From positions 1 to 14,501 of the forward strand of contig CALVIK010000025.1 in assembly GCA_944329545.1 (NCBI GenBank): a stretch of 14,501 nucleotides of DNA, given 5' to 3'. Below, one piece after another: positions 5,357 to 13,700 of the stretch (position 1 is its first letter; each line of letters begins with the position of its first letter). The DNA comes from an uncultured Bacilli bacterium. GTDB taxonomy: Bacteria > Bacillota_I > Bacilli_A > RF39 > UBA660. Made by a program: the position numbers and the translations under genes. The notes under the pieces are model-generated. The model did not search any database. It was given only the letters and a program-made list of their open reading frames with translations, and was not told the DNA's origin.

Positions 5357-5385
5357 ACGGTAAATAAAAAAAGGAGGTGCACAAA

Positions 5386-5877
5386 GTGGCAAATCAAAAA
5401 ATCTTAGATAAAAAACAAGAAATAATTAGCGAAATTAGCGAAAAAACCAAAAATGCTAATTCAACAATATTTTTTGAATATCAAGGTTTAACAGCTGAAG
5501 AAACTAATGAACTTAGAAGAAAGTTAAAAGAAAATGATTCAGAGTTAAAAATTTACAAAAATACGCTAGTAAAAAGAGCGTATGATACTTTAAACATTGA
5601 TATAGCTGACGAACTAACAGGGCCTAAAGCTGTAGCTTTTGGTACTGACGCAATTGCCCCAATTAAAGTGCTAAGCGACTTTGCTAAAAAGCATCCCGCT
5701 TTAGAACTTAAAGTTGGTATTGTCGATGGCGATGTTGCTGATGCTGCTAAATTAAAAGAATTATCAGCTATTCCATCAAGAGAAGGCTTGCTTACAATGC
5801 TTGCCGGTGGTCTTATGGGAACTGTTCGCGACTTATCAATTTGTTTAGATTTATATAGTGAAAGTTTAGAAAAATAA
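5386..5877 (+). CDS. rplJ: 50S ribosomal protein L10
   Basis: L10 anchors the L7/L12 dimers to 23S rRNA at the stalk base and, with L12, regulates its own mRNA. Start is set at GTG 5386, giving 163 residues (MANQKILDKKQEI). The ribosome site AAGGAGGTG (5371-5379) is 8 bases upstream; an in-frame GTG at 5377 lies within that site and is an unlikely start. The N-terminal rRNA-binding domain has the family pattern STIFFEYQGLTAEETNELRR-K-L and KIYKNTLVKRA; ELTGPKAVAFG and the AIPSREGLLTMLAGG block are also typical. The C-terminal helix that carries L12 dimers follows, and the protein ends abruptly with SLEK, lacking the short charged or Ala-rich tail of Bacillus L10. Followed by rplL after 17 bases. 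Confidence 0.96.
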   Translation: MANQKILDKKQEIISEISEKTKNANSTIFFEYQGLTAEETNELRRKLKENDSELKIYKNTLVKRAYDTLNIDIADELTGPKAVAFGTDAIAPIKVLSDFAKKHPALELKVGIVDGDVADAAKLKELSAIPSREGLLTMLAGGLMGTVRDLSICLDLYSESLEK

Positions 5878-5894
5878 AGAAAGGAATGATTTAA

Positions 5895-6263
5895 ATGGCA
5901 AAATTTACAAAAGATGAATTTATCGCTGGTCTTAAAGAAATGACTATTTTAGAAGTAAAAGAATTAGTAGACGCTATGAAGGAGGAATTTGGTGTTGATC
6001 CAAGCGCAGTAGCTGTGGCTGCTGCTCCAGCTCAAGCTGAAGAAGCTGCTGGACCTAGCACTGTAACTTTAGTTTTAACTAATGCTGGAGGAAATAAAAT
6101 CCCAGTTATTAAATTAGTAAGAGATATTACTGGTTTAGGACTTAAAGAAGCTAAAGCTATTGCTGATAATGGCGGAAACATTAAAGAAGACATTTCTACT
6201 GACGAAGCTAACGAATTAAAAGCAAAATTCGAAGAAGCTGGCGCTACTGTTGAATTAAAATAA
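5895..6263 (+). CDS. rplL: 50S ribosomal protein L7/L12
   Basis: The multicopy stalk protein that recruits and stimulates translational GTPases. The 122 residues follow the family plan: an N-terminal dimerisation helix pair (KDEFIAGLKEMTILEVKELV, about 6-25), an Ala-rich flexible hinge (about 39-52, AVAVAAAPAQAEEAA) and the globular C-terminal domain (about 54-122) with the factor-binding block KLVRDITGLGLKEAKAIAD. In the middle the usual V-I-L-x-x-A-G-A-N-K is TLVLTNAGGNK. GAAAGGA lies about ten bases ahead of the ATG. It shares the L10 leader and promoter with rplJ and is followed by a stable hairpin that should set its 3' end. Confidence 0.97.
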   Translation: MAKFTKDEFIAGLKEMTILEVKELVDAMKEEFGVDPSAVAVAAAPAQAEEAAGPSTVTLVLTNAGGNKIPVIKLVRDITGLGLKEAKAIADNGGNIKEDISTDEANELKAKFEEAGATVELK

Positions 6264-6272
6264 TTAGCTAGC

Positions 6273-6304
6273 TTAAAGCCTGCACTTTTTAGTGCGGGCT
6301 TTAA
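6273..6304 (+). terminator. Stable hairpin after rplL with poor U-tract (leaky terminator or processing site)
   Basis: TTAAAGCCTGCACT (6273-6286), TTTT loop, AGTGCGGGCTTTAA (6291-6304): a 14-bp stem with one G-U pair, the strongest hairpin in the window. Only TTTAACCGTTT follows, with no continuous T-run past the stem, so full termination is doubtful; the outer A-T pairs may partly serve as a U-tract. It lies ahead of the methyltransferase gene, for which no separate promoter was found. Confidence 0.65.
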
Positions 6305-6329
6305 CCGTTTATAAAAAGGGAGAAAAAAC

Positions 6330-6902
6330 ATGGCACATTATTTTACTAATGATAATTTAAAAAGTGAAGAAAAACTAATAAAAGTAAATATTCGTGGAGC
6401 TAATTATACTTTTATTACAGATAATGGTGTTTTTTCTAAAAGGGGTTTAGATTTTGGTACTAGAACTCTTTTAGAAAACATACCGGAAATTAAAGGTGAA
6501 GTTTTAGATCTTGGCTGTGGGTACGGGCCGGTAGGTATTGTTTTGGCAGACACTTGTAATGTTGATATGGTTGACATTAACAAAAGAAGTCTTAATTTAG
6601 CTATTAAAAATGCAAAATTAAACAATCGAAAAGTTAATGTTTTTGAAAGTAATATATATGAAAACATTCATAAAAAATATGATTATATAATAACTAATCC
6701 TCCTATTAGGGCGGGTAAAGAAATTCTTTGTGAATTTTTATTTTCTGCTAAAGATTACTTAAAAGAAAATGGACAACTTTGGCTTGTTATGCATAAAAAT
6801 CAAGGCGCTAAAAGTATGTTTGAAAAGTTAAAGGTAGAATATGAAACAAAATTAATTACGAAAAATAAAGGTTTTTATATAATTGCGTGTCAAAAGCGTT
6901 GA
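6330..6902 (+). CDS. Class I SAM-dependent methyltransferase, YbxB/RsmC type
   Basis: A 190-residue Rossmann-fold methyltransferase at the locus of Bacillus ybxB, between rplL and rpoB. Motif I DLGCGYGPVG (60-69) binds SAM, Asp82 in MVDIN (80-84) is the expected ribose contact, and NPPIRAGK (123-130) is the catalytic NPP(I/F/Y) motif found in enzymes that methylate exocyclic amino groups of bases. The N-terminal segment (HYFTNDN... GVFSKRGLDFGTR) is characteristic of RsmC-like 16S rRNA guanine-N2 methyltransferases, although this protein has only the C-terminal half of E. coli RsmC. The exact substrate is not established by sequence. Start ATG follows AAGGGAG (6316-6322) by 7 bases. It probably depends on readthrough past the hairpin after rplL. 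Its TGA stop forms part of the rpoB promoter -35 box. Confidence 0.85.
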   Translation: MAHYFTNDNLKSEEKLIKVNIRGANYTFITDNGVFSKRGLDFGTRTLLENIPEIKGEVLDLGCGYGPVGIVLADTCNVDMVDINKRSLNLAIKNAKLNNRKVNVFESNIYENIHKKYDYIITNPPIRAGKEILCEFLFSAKDYLKENGQLWLVMHKNQGAKSMFEKLKVEYETKLITKNKGFYIIACQKR

Positions 6903-6927
6903 CAATTTGCTACCAATCGTTTATAAT
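6899..6927 (+). promoter_or_regulatory. Full-consensus promoter for rpoB-rpoC
   Basis: TTGACA (6899-6904), exactly 17 bases, TATAAT (6922-6927): both hexamers match the housekeeping consensus at all positions. The -35 overlaps the stop codon of the upstream methyltransferase. Expected start is near 6934, giving a leader of about 65 bases with a weak ACATAT/GTATGT pairing (6940-6945 with 6956-6961) and a repeated GACATATA (6939-6946 and 6963-6970), for which no role is evident. Confidence 0.88.
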
Positions 6928-6998
6928 TATAAATTGGCGACATATACTTTTTTTGGTATGTGGACATATAAAAAAAACTAGTCTATAGGGGTGAAATC

Positions 6999-9900
6999 TT
7001 GGGTTATACAATTAAAAAAATTAATGACAAGCGTGAGAGAAGAAATTACGCAAAAACAAAAAATGCTATTGAACTTTCTAATTTGTTAGAAATTCAAAAA
7101 AAATCATATGAATGGTTTTTAACTGAAGGAATAAAAGAAGTTTTTGAGGATATTTTTCCAGTAGAGAGTTTTACTGGAAATTTATCGCTTGAATTTGGGG
7201 ATTATGCTTTTGAACAACCTCGTTATACTATTAAACAGTGTAAGGAAAGATATTCGACTTATGCTGCGCCACTGCGAGTAGAAGCAAGACTATTTAATGT
7301 GGAAACTGGTGAAGTTAAAGAGCAAGAAATTTATTTAGGTGATATGCCATTTATGACTGAAAGCGGATCTTTTATCATCAATGGAGCTGAAAGAGCTATT
7401 GTTTCTCAGTTAGTTAGATCACCATCTGTCTATTTTAGCAAAGAAGTAGATAAGAAAAACGGCCGTATTACAATTGGTTCACAAATTATTCCATCACATG
7501 GAACTTGGCTTGAATATGAAACAGATGCTAGAGGTATTGTTTATGTGCGTATTGATAGAACAAGAAAAGTTCCAATTACAACACTTTTAAGAGCAGTGGG
7601 GTTATCTAGTGATGCTGATATTATTGATTTGTTTGGCGAAGATGAATATCTTATAAAAACAATTGAAAAAGATACTAACAAAAATACTGATGAAGCTTTA
7701 ATTGATATTCATTCTAAGTTAAGGCCGGGAGAGCCATCTACTTTAGAAAGTGCGAAAAACCAATTAATTACAAGATTTTTCGATGCTTTTCGTTATGATT
7801 TAGCTAAAGTAGGTCGTTATAAATTTAATAAAAAATTAAATGTTGTCGATCGTCTTATTGGCGCTACTTTAGCCGAAGATATAAAAGTAGGTAGTAAAGT
7901 AATTGCTAAAAGTGGGGAAATAATTACTAAAGAAGTTTTAGAAAAATTAAAACCCGTTTTAGCAGATGGCTATGGTAAAAAAGAAGTTTTAATTAATGGT
8001 GATTTGGATACTTATAATGAAGTACAAGTTATAAAAGTGTATTCAAAAGTAAATCCAGATAGAGTTGTTAAAGTTATTGGTAATGATCAAAATATTGAAA
8101 TTAAAAGACTTACAATTTCTGATATTTATGCTACAGTATCATACTACTTAAATTTATTCGAAGGTCTTGGTAAATTTGATGAAATCGATCATTTATCTAA
8201 TCGTAGAGTAAAACAGGTGGGTGAACTTTTACAAAATCAATTTAGAATTGGTATTAGTAGAATTGAAAGAAATATTCGCGATAAAATGAGTACGCAAGAT
8301 GTTAATGATGTTACACCAAAAAGTTTAATTAATATAAGACCGCTTACAGCGGCGATTAAAGAATTCTTTGGAAGTAGTCAGTTATCACAATTCTTAGACC
8401 AAGTAAACCCAATTGCTGAGCTTACTAATAAAAGAAGATTATCTTCACTTGGACCAGGCGGGCTTTCAAGAGACCGTGCTGGTATGGAAGTTCGTGATGT
8501 TAACCCATCACATTATGGACGCCTTTGTCCAGTAGAATCTCCAGAAGGGCCAAACATTGGACTTATTACTTCCCTTGCAAGTTATGCGAAGATTGATGAA
8601 TATGGCTTTATTATGACACCTTATCGTAAAGTTAATGACAGCAAATTAACTGATGAAATTGTCTATATGACAGCTGATGAAGAACTTGAATATTATATTG
8701 CTCCAGCTACGATTAAAGTTGAAGGTGATATAATTACTGAAGAAAGAGTTCCAGTTAGGTATCAAGCAGACAACTTAATGGTTTCCAAAGATAAAGTTGA
8801 TTATATGGATGTTTCACCACAACAAATTATTTCAATTACAACAAGTGGTATTCCATTTTTGGAACACGATGATGGAAAAAGAGCTTTAATGGGCGCTAAT
8901 ATGCAGCGTCAAGCTATTCCACTTTTAAGAGCCGAAGCTCCGCTTGTTGGTACGGGAATTGAAGCCATAGCTGCGCGTGATTCAGGAGCCGTAGTTCTTG
9001 CTAAAGCAGATGGCGTTGTTGATTATGTCGATGCGAGAAAAATTATTGTTAAAGCAAAAAAAGGTACTGACACTTATTATTTAGATGATTTTGAAGGTAG
9101 TAACCAAAATACTTGTTATCATCAAATTCCAGTTGTTAAAAAAGGTGATAAAGTTACTAAAGGTATGGTTATTGCTGATGGGCCTAGTACTGATGAAGGC
9201 GAAATGGCTTTAGGTAAAAATGTAACCGTGGCTTTTGTCAATTTTGAAGGTTATAACTACGAAGATGCGGTAGTGTTAAACGAAAGATTAGTAAAAGACG
9301 ATGCTTATACATCAATTCACATCAAAAGTTACGATATTGAATGTCGTGATACAAAATTGGGTGCTGAAGAATTTACTAGAGATATCCCAAATGTTAGTGA
9401 AGAAGCTCGAAAAAATTTAGATGAAAATGGTATTGTTAGAATTGGTACAGAAGTTAAAGATGATGATATTTTAGTTGGAAAAGTTACACCAAAAGGAATG
9501 GCTGAACTTACTAGTGAAGAAAAATTATTACACGCTATTTTTGGTGAAAAAACTAGAGAAGTTCGCGATACCTCTCTTAGAGTTCAACATGGTGGTGGCG
9601 GTATTGTCCACAATGTCCAAGTTTTAACGAAAGAAAATGGTGATGATTTACCAGCTGGTGTTTCTAAAAAAGTTAGAATTTATATTGCGCAAAAGCGTAA
9701 AATTACAGTTGGTGATAAAATAGCTGGTCGTCATGGAAATAAAGGTGTAATTTCTTTGGTATTACCAGAAGAAGATATGCCTTATATGGCTGATGGAACA
9801 CCGGTTGATGTTTTGCTTAATCCACTAGGTGTACCTTCTCGTATGAACATTGGCCAAATTTTAGAGTTACATTTAGGTATGGCTGCTAAGAGTTTAAATG

Positions 9901-10706
9901 TTTATATGGCAACGCCAGTATTTGATGGAGCAAGCCGTGAAGAAATTATTGAAGCTTTAGACGAAGCTGGTCTTTCAACCGATGGTAAAATGGTATTATA
10001 TGATGGCCGTACTGGTGAGGCTTTTGATAATCGTATTAGTGTTGGTGTTATGTATATGATTAAACTTGACCACATGGTTGATGATAAATTACACGCGCGT
10101 TCAACAGGCCCTTACTCATTAGTAACGCAACAACCATTAGGTGGAAAAGCGCAGTTTGGTGGCCAAAGATTTGGTGAAATGGAAGTTTGGGCTTTATATG
10201 CTTATGGAGCTGCCCACATTCTACAAGAAATGATGACTATTAAATCTGATGATGTTACAGGTAGAGTTAAAGCTTATGAAGCGCTTGTTAAAGGCGAACC
10301 TTTACCAGAACCAGGGGTTCCAGAAAGTTTCAAAGTTGTTATTAAAGAGTTCCAAGCTCTTGGACTTGATATAACAGTTCTTAATAAAGAAGGTAAATTT
10401 GTTGAACTTAAAGAACTTGAAGAAGCTGAAAAAGATAGTTATGTTGTGGAATCTAATTTAGAAAATGAAATTCTTAAAGCCAAAGAAGATGCTATGAAAA
10501 ATAATGACAAACATCCACTTGGTGCTGAATTAAAAGATGGAATTCCTGAACTTTTAGAAAAAGTAAAGGAATTAGAAGCTTCTAATAACGATGAAAATAA
10601 TAATGAAGAAATTTCTGAAGCTAAAGAAGAGACTACAGAGCAGGAATCTACTTTAGAACAAGAACAAATTATCGAAGAAAAAATTCCGGAAGGGGATGAT
10701 AAGTAA
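6999..10706 (+). CDS. rpoB: DNA-directed RNA polymerase subunit beta
   Basis: The catalytic beta subunit, 1235 residues. It starts with TTG, as Bacillus rpoB does, 5 bases after AGGGGTG (6987-6993). Key parts are intact: FTGNLSLEF near the N-terminus, the rifampicin pocket FGSSQLSQFLDQ with NKRRLSSLGPGG, CPVESPEGPNIGL (510-522), YNYEDAVVLNERL, and the active-site lysines in QKRKITVGDKIAGRHGNKG (Lys899 and Lys907, matching E. coli 1065 and 1073). Residue 477 is Asn where most bacteria have His (E. coli 526), and the following Ala is Ser. After the conserved PESFKVVIKE block (1108-1117) comes a tail of more than 100 residues, the last 50 strongly acidic and low in complexity, longer than in Bacillus (about 1193 residues in total). 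Its TAA overlaps the rpoC ATG by one base. Confidence 0.99.
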   Translation: MGYTIKKINDKRERRNYAKTKNAIELSNLLEIQKKSYEWFLTEGIKEVFEDIFPVESFTGNLSLEFGDYAFEQPRYTIKQCKERYSTYAAPLRVEARLFNVETGEVKEQEIYLGDMPFMTESGSFIINGAERAIVSQLVRSPSVYFSKEVDKKNGRITIGSQIIPSHGTWLEYETDARGIVYVRIDRTRKVPITTLLRAVGLSSDADIIDLFGEDEYLIKTIEKDTNKNTDEALIDIHSKLRPGEPSTLESAKNQLITRFFDAFRYDLAKVGRYKFNKKLNVVDRLIGATLAEDIKVGSKVIAKSGEIITKEVLEKLKPVLADGYGKKEVLINGDLDTYNEVQVIKVYSKVNPDRVVKVIGNDQNIEIKRLTISDIYATVSYYLNLFEGLGKFDEIDHLSNRRVKQVGELLQNQFRIGISRIERNIRDKMSTQDVNDVTPKSLINIRPLTAAIKEFFGSSQLSQFLDQVNPIAELTNKRRLSSLGPGGLSRDRAGMEVRDVNPSHYGRLCPVESPEGPNIGLITSLASYAKIDEYGFIMTPYRKVNDSKLTDEIVYMTADEELEYYIAPATIKVEGDIITEERVPVRYQADNLMVSKDKVDYMDVSPQQIISITTSGIPFLEHDDGKRALMGANMQRQAIPLLRAEAPLVGTGIEAIAARDSGAVVLAKADGVVDYVDARKIIVKAKKGTDTYYLDDFEGSNQNTCYHQIPVVKKGDKVTKGMVIADGPSTDEGEMALGKNVTVAFVNFEGYNYEDAVVLNERLVKDDAYTSIHIKSYDIECRDTKLGAEEFTRDIPNVSEEARKNLDENGIVRIGTEVKDDDILVGKVTPKGMAELTSEEKLLHAIFGEKTREVRDTSLRVQHGGGGIVHNVQVLTKENGDDLPAGVSKKVRIYIAQKRKITVGDKIAGRHGNKGVISLVLPEEDMPYMADGTPVDVLLNPLGVPSRMNIGQILELHLGMAAKSLNVYMATPVFDGASREEIIEALDEAGLSTDGKMVLYDGRTGEAFDNRISVGVMYMIKLDHMVDDKLHARSTGPYSLVTQQPLGGKAQFGGQRFGEMEVWALYAYGAAHILQEMMTIKSDDVTGRVKAYEALVKGEPLPEPGVPESFKVVIKEFQALGLDITVLNKEGKFVELKELEEAEKDSYVVESNLENEILKAKEDAMKNNDKHPLGAELKDGIPELLEKVKELEASNNDENNNEEISEAKEETTEQESTLEQEQIIEEKIPEGDDK

Positions 10707-13700
10707 TGGATGCAAGTAATTTTGAAGGCTTAAGAATAGCCATCGCCTCACCAGAAAAAATTCGTTCATGGTCATATGGTGAAGTAAAAAAAGCTGAAAC
10801 AATGAACTATCGGACCTTAAAACCGGAAAGAGATGGACTATTTTGTGAAAAAATTTTTGGACCAACAAAAGATTTTGAATGTGCTTGTGGTAAATATAAA
10901 AGATTAAGATATAAAAATGTTATTTGTGACCGTTGTGGGGTTGAAGTAACAAAATCTAAAGTTCGCCGCGAAAGAATGGGACATATTGAACTTGCTACAC
11001 CAGTATCACATATTTGGTTTTTCAAAGGTGTACCATCAAGAATGGGGCTTGTTCTTGATATGTCGCCAAGAGAACTTGAAGAAGTATTATATTTTGTTTC
11101 TTATGTTGTTTTGGATCCAGGAGATACTCCACTTGAGAAAAAACAAACGATTAGTGACAAAGAATATCGAACTTATATTGAAAAATATGGCACTAGTTTT
11201 CGTGCTGGTATGGGCGCGGAAGCTATTAAAGAATTATTAGCTGAAGTTGATCTTCAAAAAGAAGTTGATACTATTAAAGCGGAAATATCGGAAATTAAAG
11301 ATTCTAATAGTCAAAAGCGTATTCGTTTAATTAAAAGATTAGATGTTTTGGATGCTTTCTTAGAATCAGGCAATCGTCCTGAATGGATGATTTTAGATGT
11401 TATTCCTGTTATCCCACCAGAGCTTCGACCAATGATTCAATTAGATGGTGGCCGTTTTGCAACTTCTGATTTAAATGATTTATATCGAAGGGTAATTAAT
11501 CGTAACAATCGATTAAAAAAATTAATCGATTTAAATGCTCCTTCAATTATTATTCAAAATGAAAAGCGTATGCTTCAAGAAGCTGTTGATGCTTTATTTG
11601 ATAATGGTCGTCGTGGTAAAAATATTACGGGGCCGGGAAATCGTCCATTAAAATCATTAGCTAGTATGCTAAAAGGTAAGCAAGGAAGATTTCGTCAAAA
11701 TTTACTTGGTAAGCGTGTTGATTATTCAGGCCGTTCAGTTATTGTTGTTGGCCCATCACTTAAAATGTATGAGTGTGGTATTCCTAAAGAAATGGCTTTG
11801 GAGTTATTTAAACCTCATGTTATTAATGGTTTAGTATCTAAAGAAATCGCTAGCAATATTAAAGCGGCTAAAAGAATGATTGAAAATGGCGATGAAAGAG
11901 TTTGGGATATTGTTGAAGAGCAAATTAAAGAGCATCCAGTTCTTTTAAACCGTGCTCCAACTTTACATAGACTTGGTATTCAAGCTTTTGAACCAAAATT
12001 AATTGAGGGTAAAAGTATTCGTCTGCACCCACTTGTTTGTGAAGCTTTTAATGCCGATTTTGATGGGGATCAAATGGCAGTTCATGTACCAATTAGTGAA
12101 GAAGCACAAGCCGAAGCTCGTATATTGATGTTAGGGGCCAATAATATTTTGTCACCAAAAGATGGATCACCAATCGTTACCCCTAGACAAGATATGGTCT
12201 TAGGAAATTATTATTTAACAATGGAAAAAGCCGGTGCTAAGGGTGAAGGACTTATCTTTAAAGATAGTGATGATGCGATTAATGCTTATGAAAGAGGCGA
12301 CATTACTCTTCATACAAGAATTGCTTTACCAGTAAAATCTTTTAGGCATAAGATTTTCCCAGATAAATGTATGAATAAATATTTAGTAACAACACCTGGT
12401 AAATTAATTTTCAATTCTGTTTTTCCAGATACATTCCAATATATTAATGATGGTTCTGCGGAAAATGTAGAGAAAATTACGCCAGCTAAATATTTTATTG
12501 CGCCGGGAGAAAATATTCCCGAAGTTATTAAAAATATGCCAGTAGTTAAAGCTTTAAATAAAAGCCCAATTGGTAAGATAATTGCCCAAATTTATAAGAG
12601 ATATCAAACAACAGAAACATCTTCAATGCTTGATGCGATTAAAGATTTAGGCTTTAAATATTCGACAATATCTGGTATTAGTATTTCAATTGATGATGTT
12701 AAAGAAAGTACGATTAAGAAAGATGTTATTGAAAAATCTCAAGCTAAAGTAGATCAAATAACTAAACAATTTAGGCGTGGATTAATTACTGATACTGAAA
12801 GATATGAAAATATTATCGATGTTTGGTTTGATGCTAAAGATCAAATTTCTAATGACTTAGAAAAACAATTAAAAGAAAATCCAGAGTCTTCAATGGCAAT
12901 GATGATTGAATCAAAAGCGCGTGGTTCTATTGATCAATATACTCAACTTGCTGGTATCCGCGGGGTTATGGTGAAACCAACAGGTGGTTATGTTGAAATT
13001 CCAATTTTATCATCATTAGGTGAAGGTGTTAGTGTGTCTGAATTCTTTATGGGAACTCATGGTACTCGTAAAGGTGCTGTTGATACGGCTTTAAAAACTG
13101 CTGATGCTGGTTATTTAACAAGAAGACTTGTTGATGTAGTTCAAGATGTTATTGTAAGGCAAGATGACTGTGGCACTGATCAAGGTGTTATGGCTGAGGC
13201 TTTCTATAATAGCGATGGAACTTTAATTGAATCTTTAGAAGACCGTATTATTGGTAGATATACAAGCAAGAAAATTTTAGATCCAGAAACTAAAGAAGTA
13301 TTATATGATAAAGACACTTATATTACGGAAGATATCGCCGAAAAAATTGTTAAAAAAGGCATTACAAAAGTTCCAATTAGAAGCGTTTTAACTTGCCGGA
13401 CTGAGCATGGAGTGTGCCGTAAATGTTATGGCCGTAATCTAGCAACCGGTGCTGAAGTAGAAATTGGTGCAGCTATTGGTATTATGGCTGCTCAATCAAT
13501 TGGTGAACCAGGTACTCAGCTTACTATGCGTAACTTCAATACTGGTGGTGTAGCCGGAGGAGACGATATTACTCAAGGTCTTCCGCGTGTTGAAGAAATT
13601 TTTGAAGCGCGTAATCCGAAAGGAAAAGCGACAATTGCGGAAATTAACGGTGTAGTTAGTAAAATTGAAGAAGATGGTGGAAGCTTTAAAATTTATGTTA

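Noticed and set aside
6032..6667. Antisense open frames opposite rplL and the methyltransferase gene
   Set aside because: Shadow frames in A/T-rich coding DNA; no start signals, no recognisable motif, and one runs through the hairpin after rplL.
6939..6970. Repeated GACATATA in the rpoB leader as an operator
   Set aside because: A direct repeat of eight mostly A/T bases with no symmetry or known regulator site; the pairing ACATAT/GTATGT is weak.
10653..11240. Open frames on both strands overlapping the start of rpoC
   Set aside because: They overlap highly conserved rpoB/rpoC coding sequence out of frame, with no family resemblance or ribosome site.
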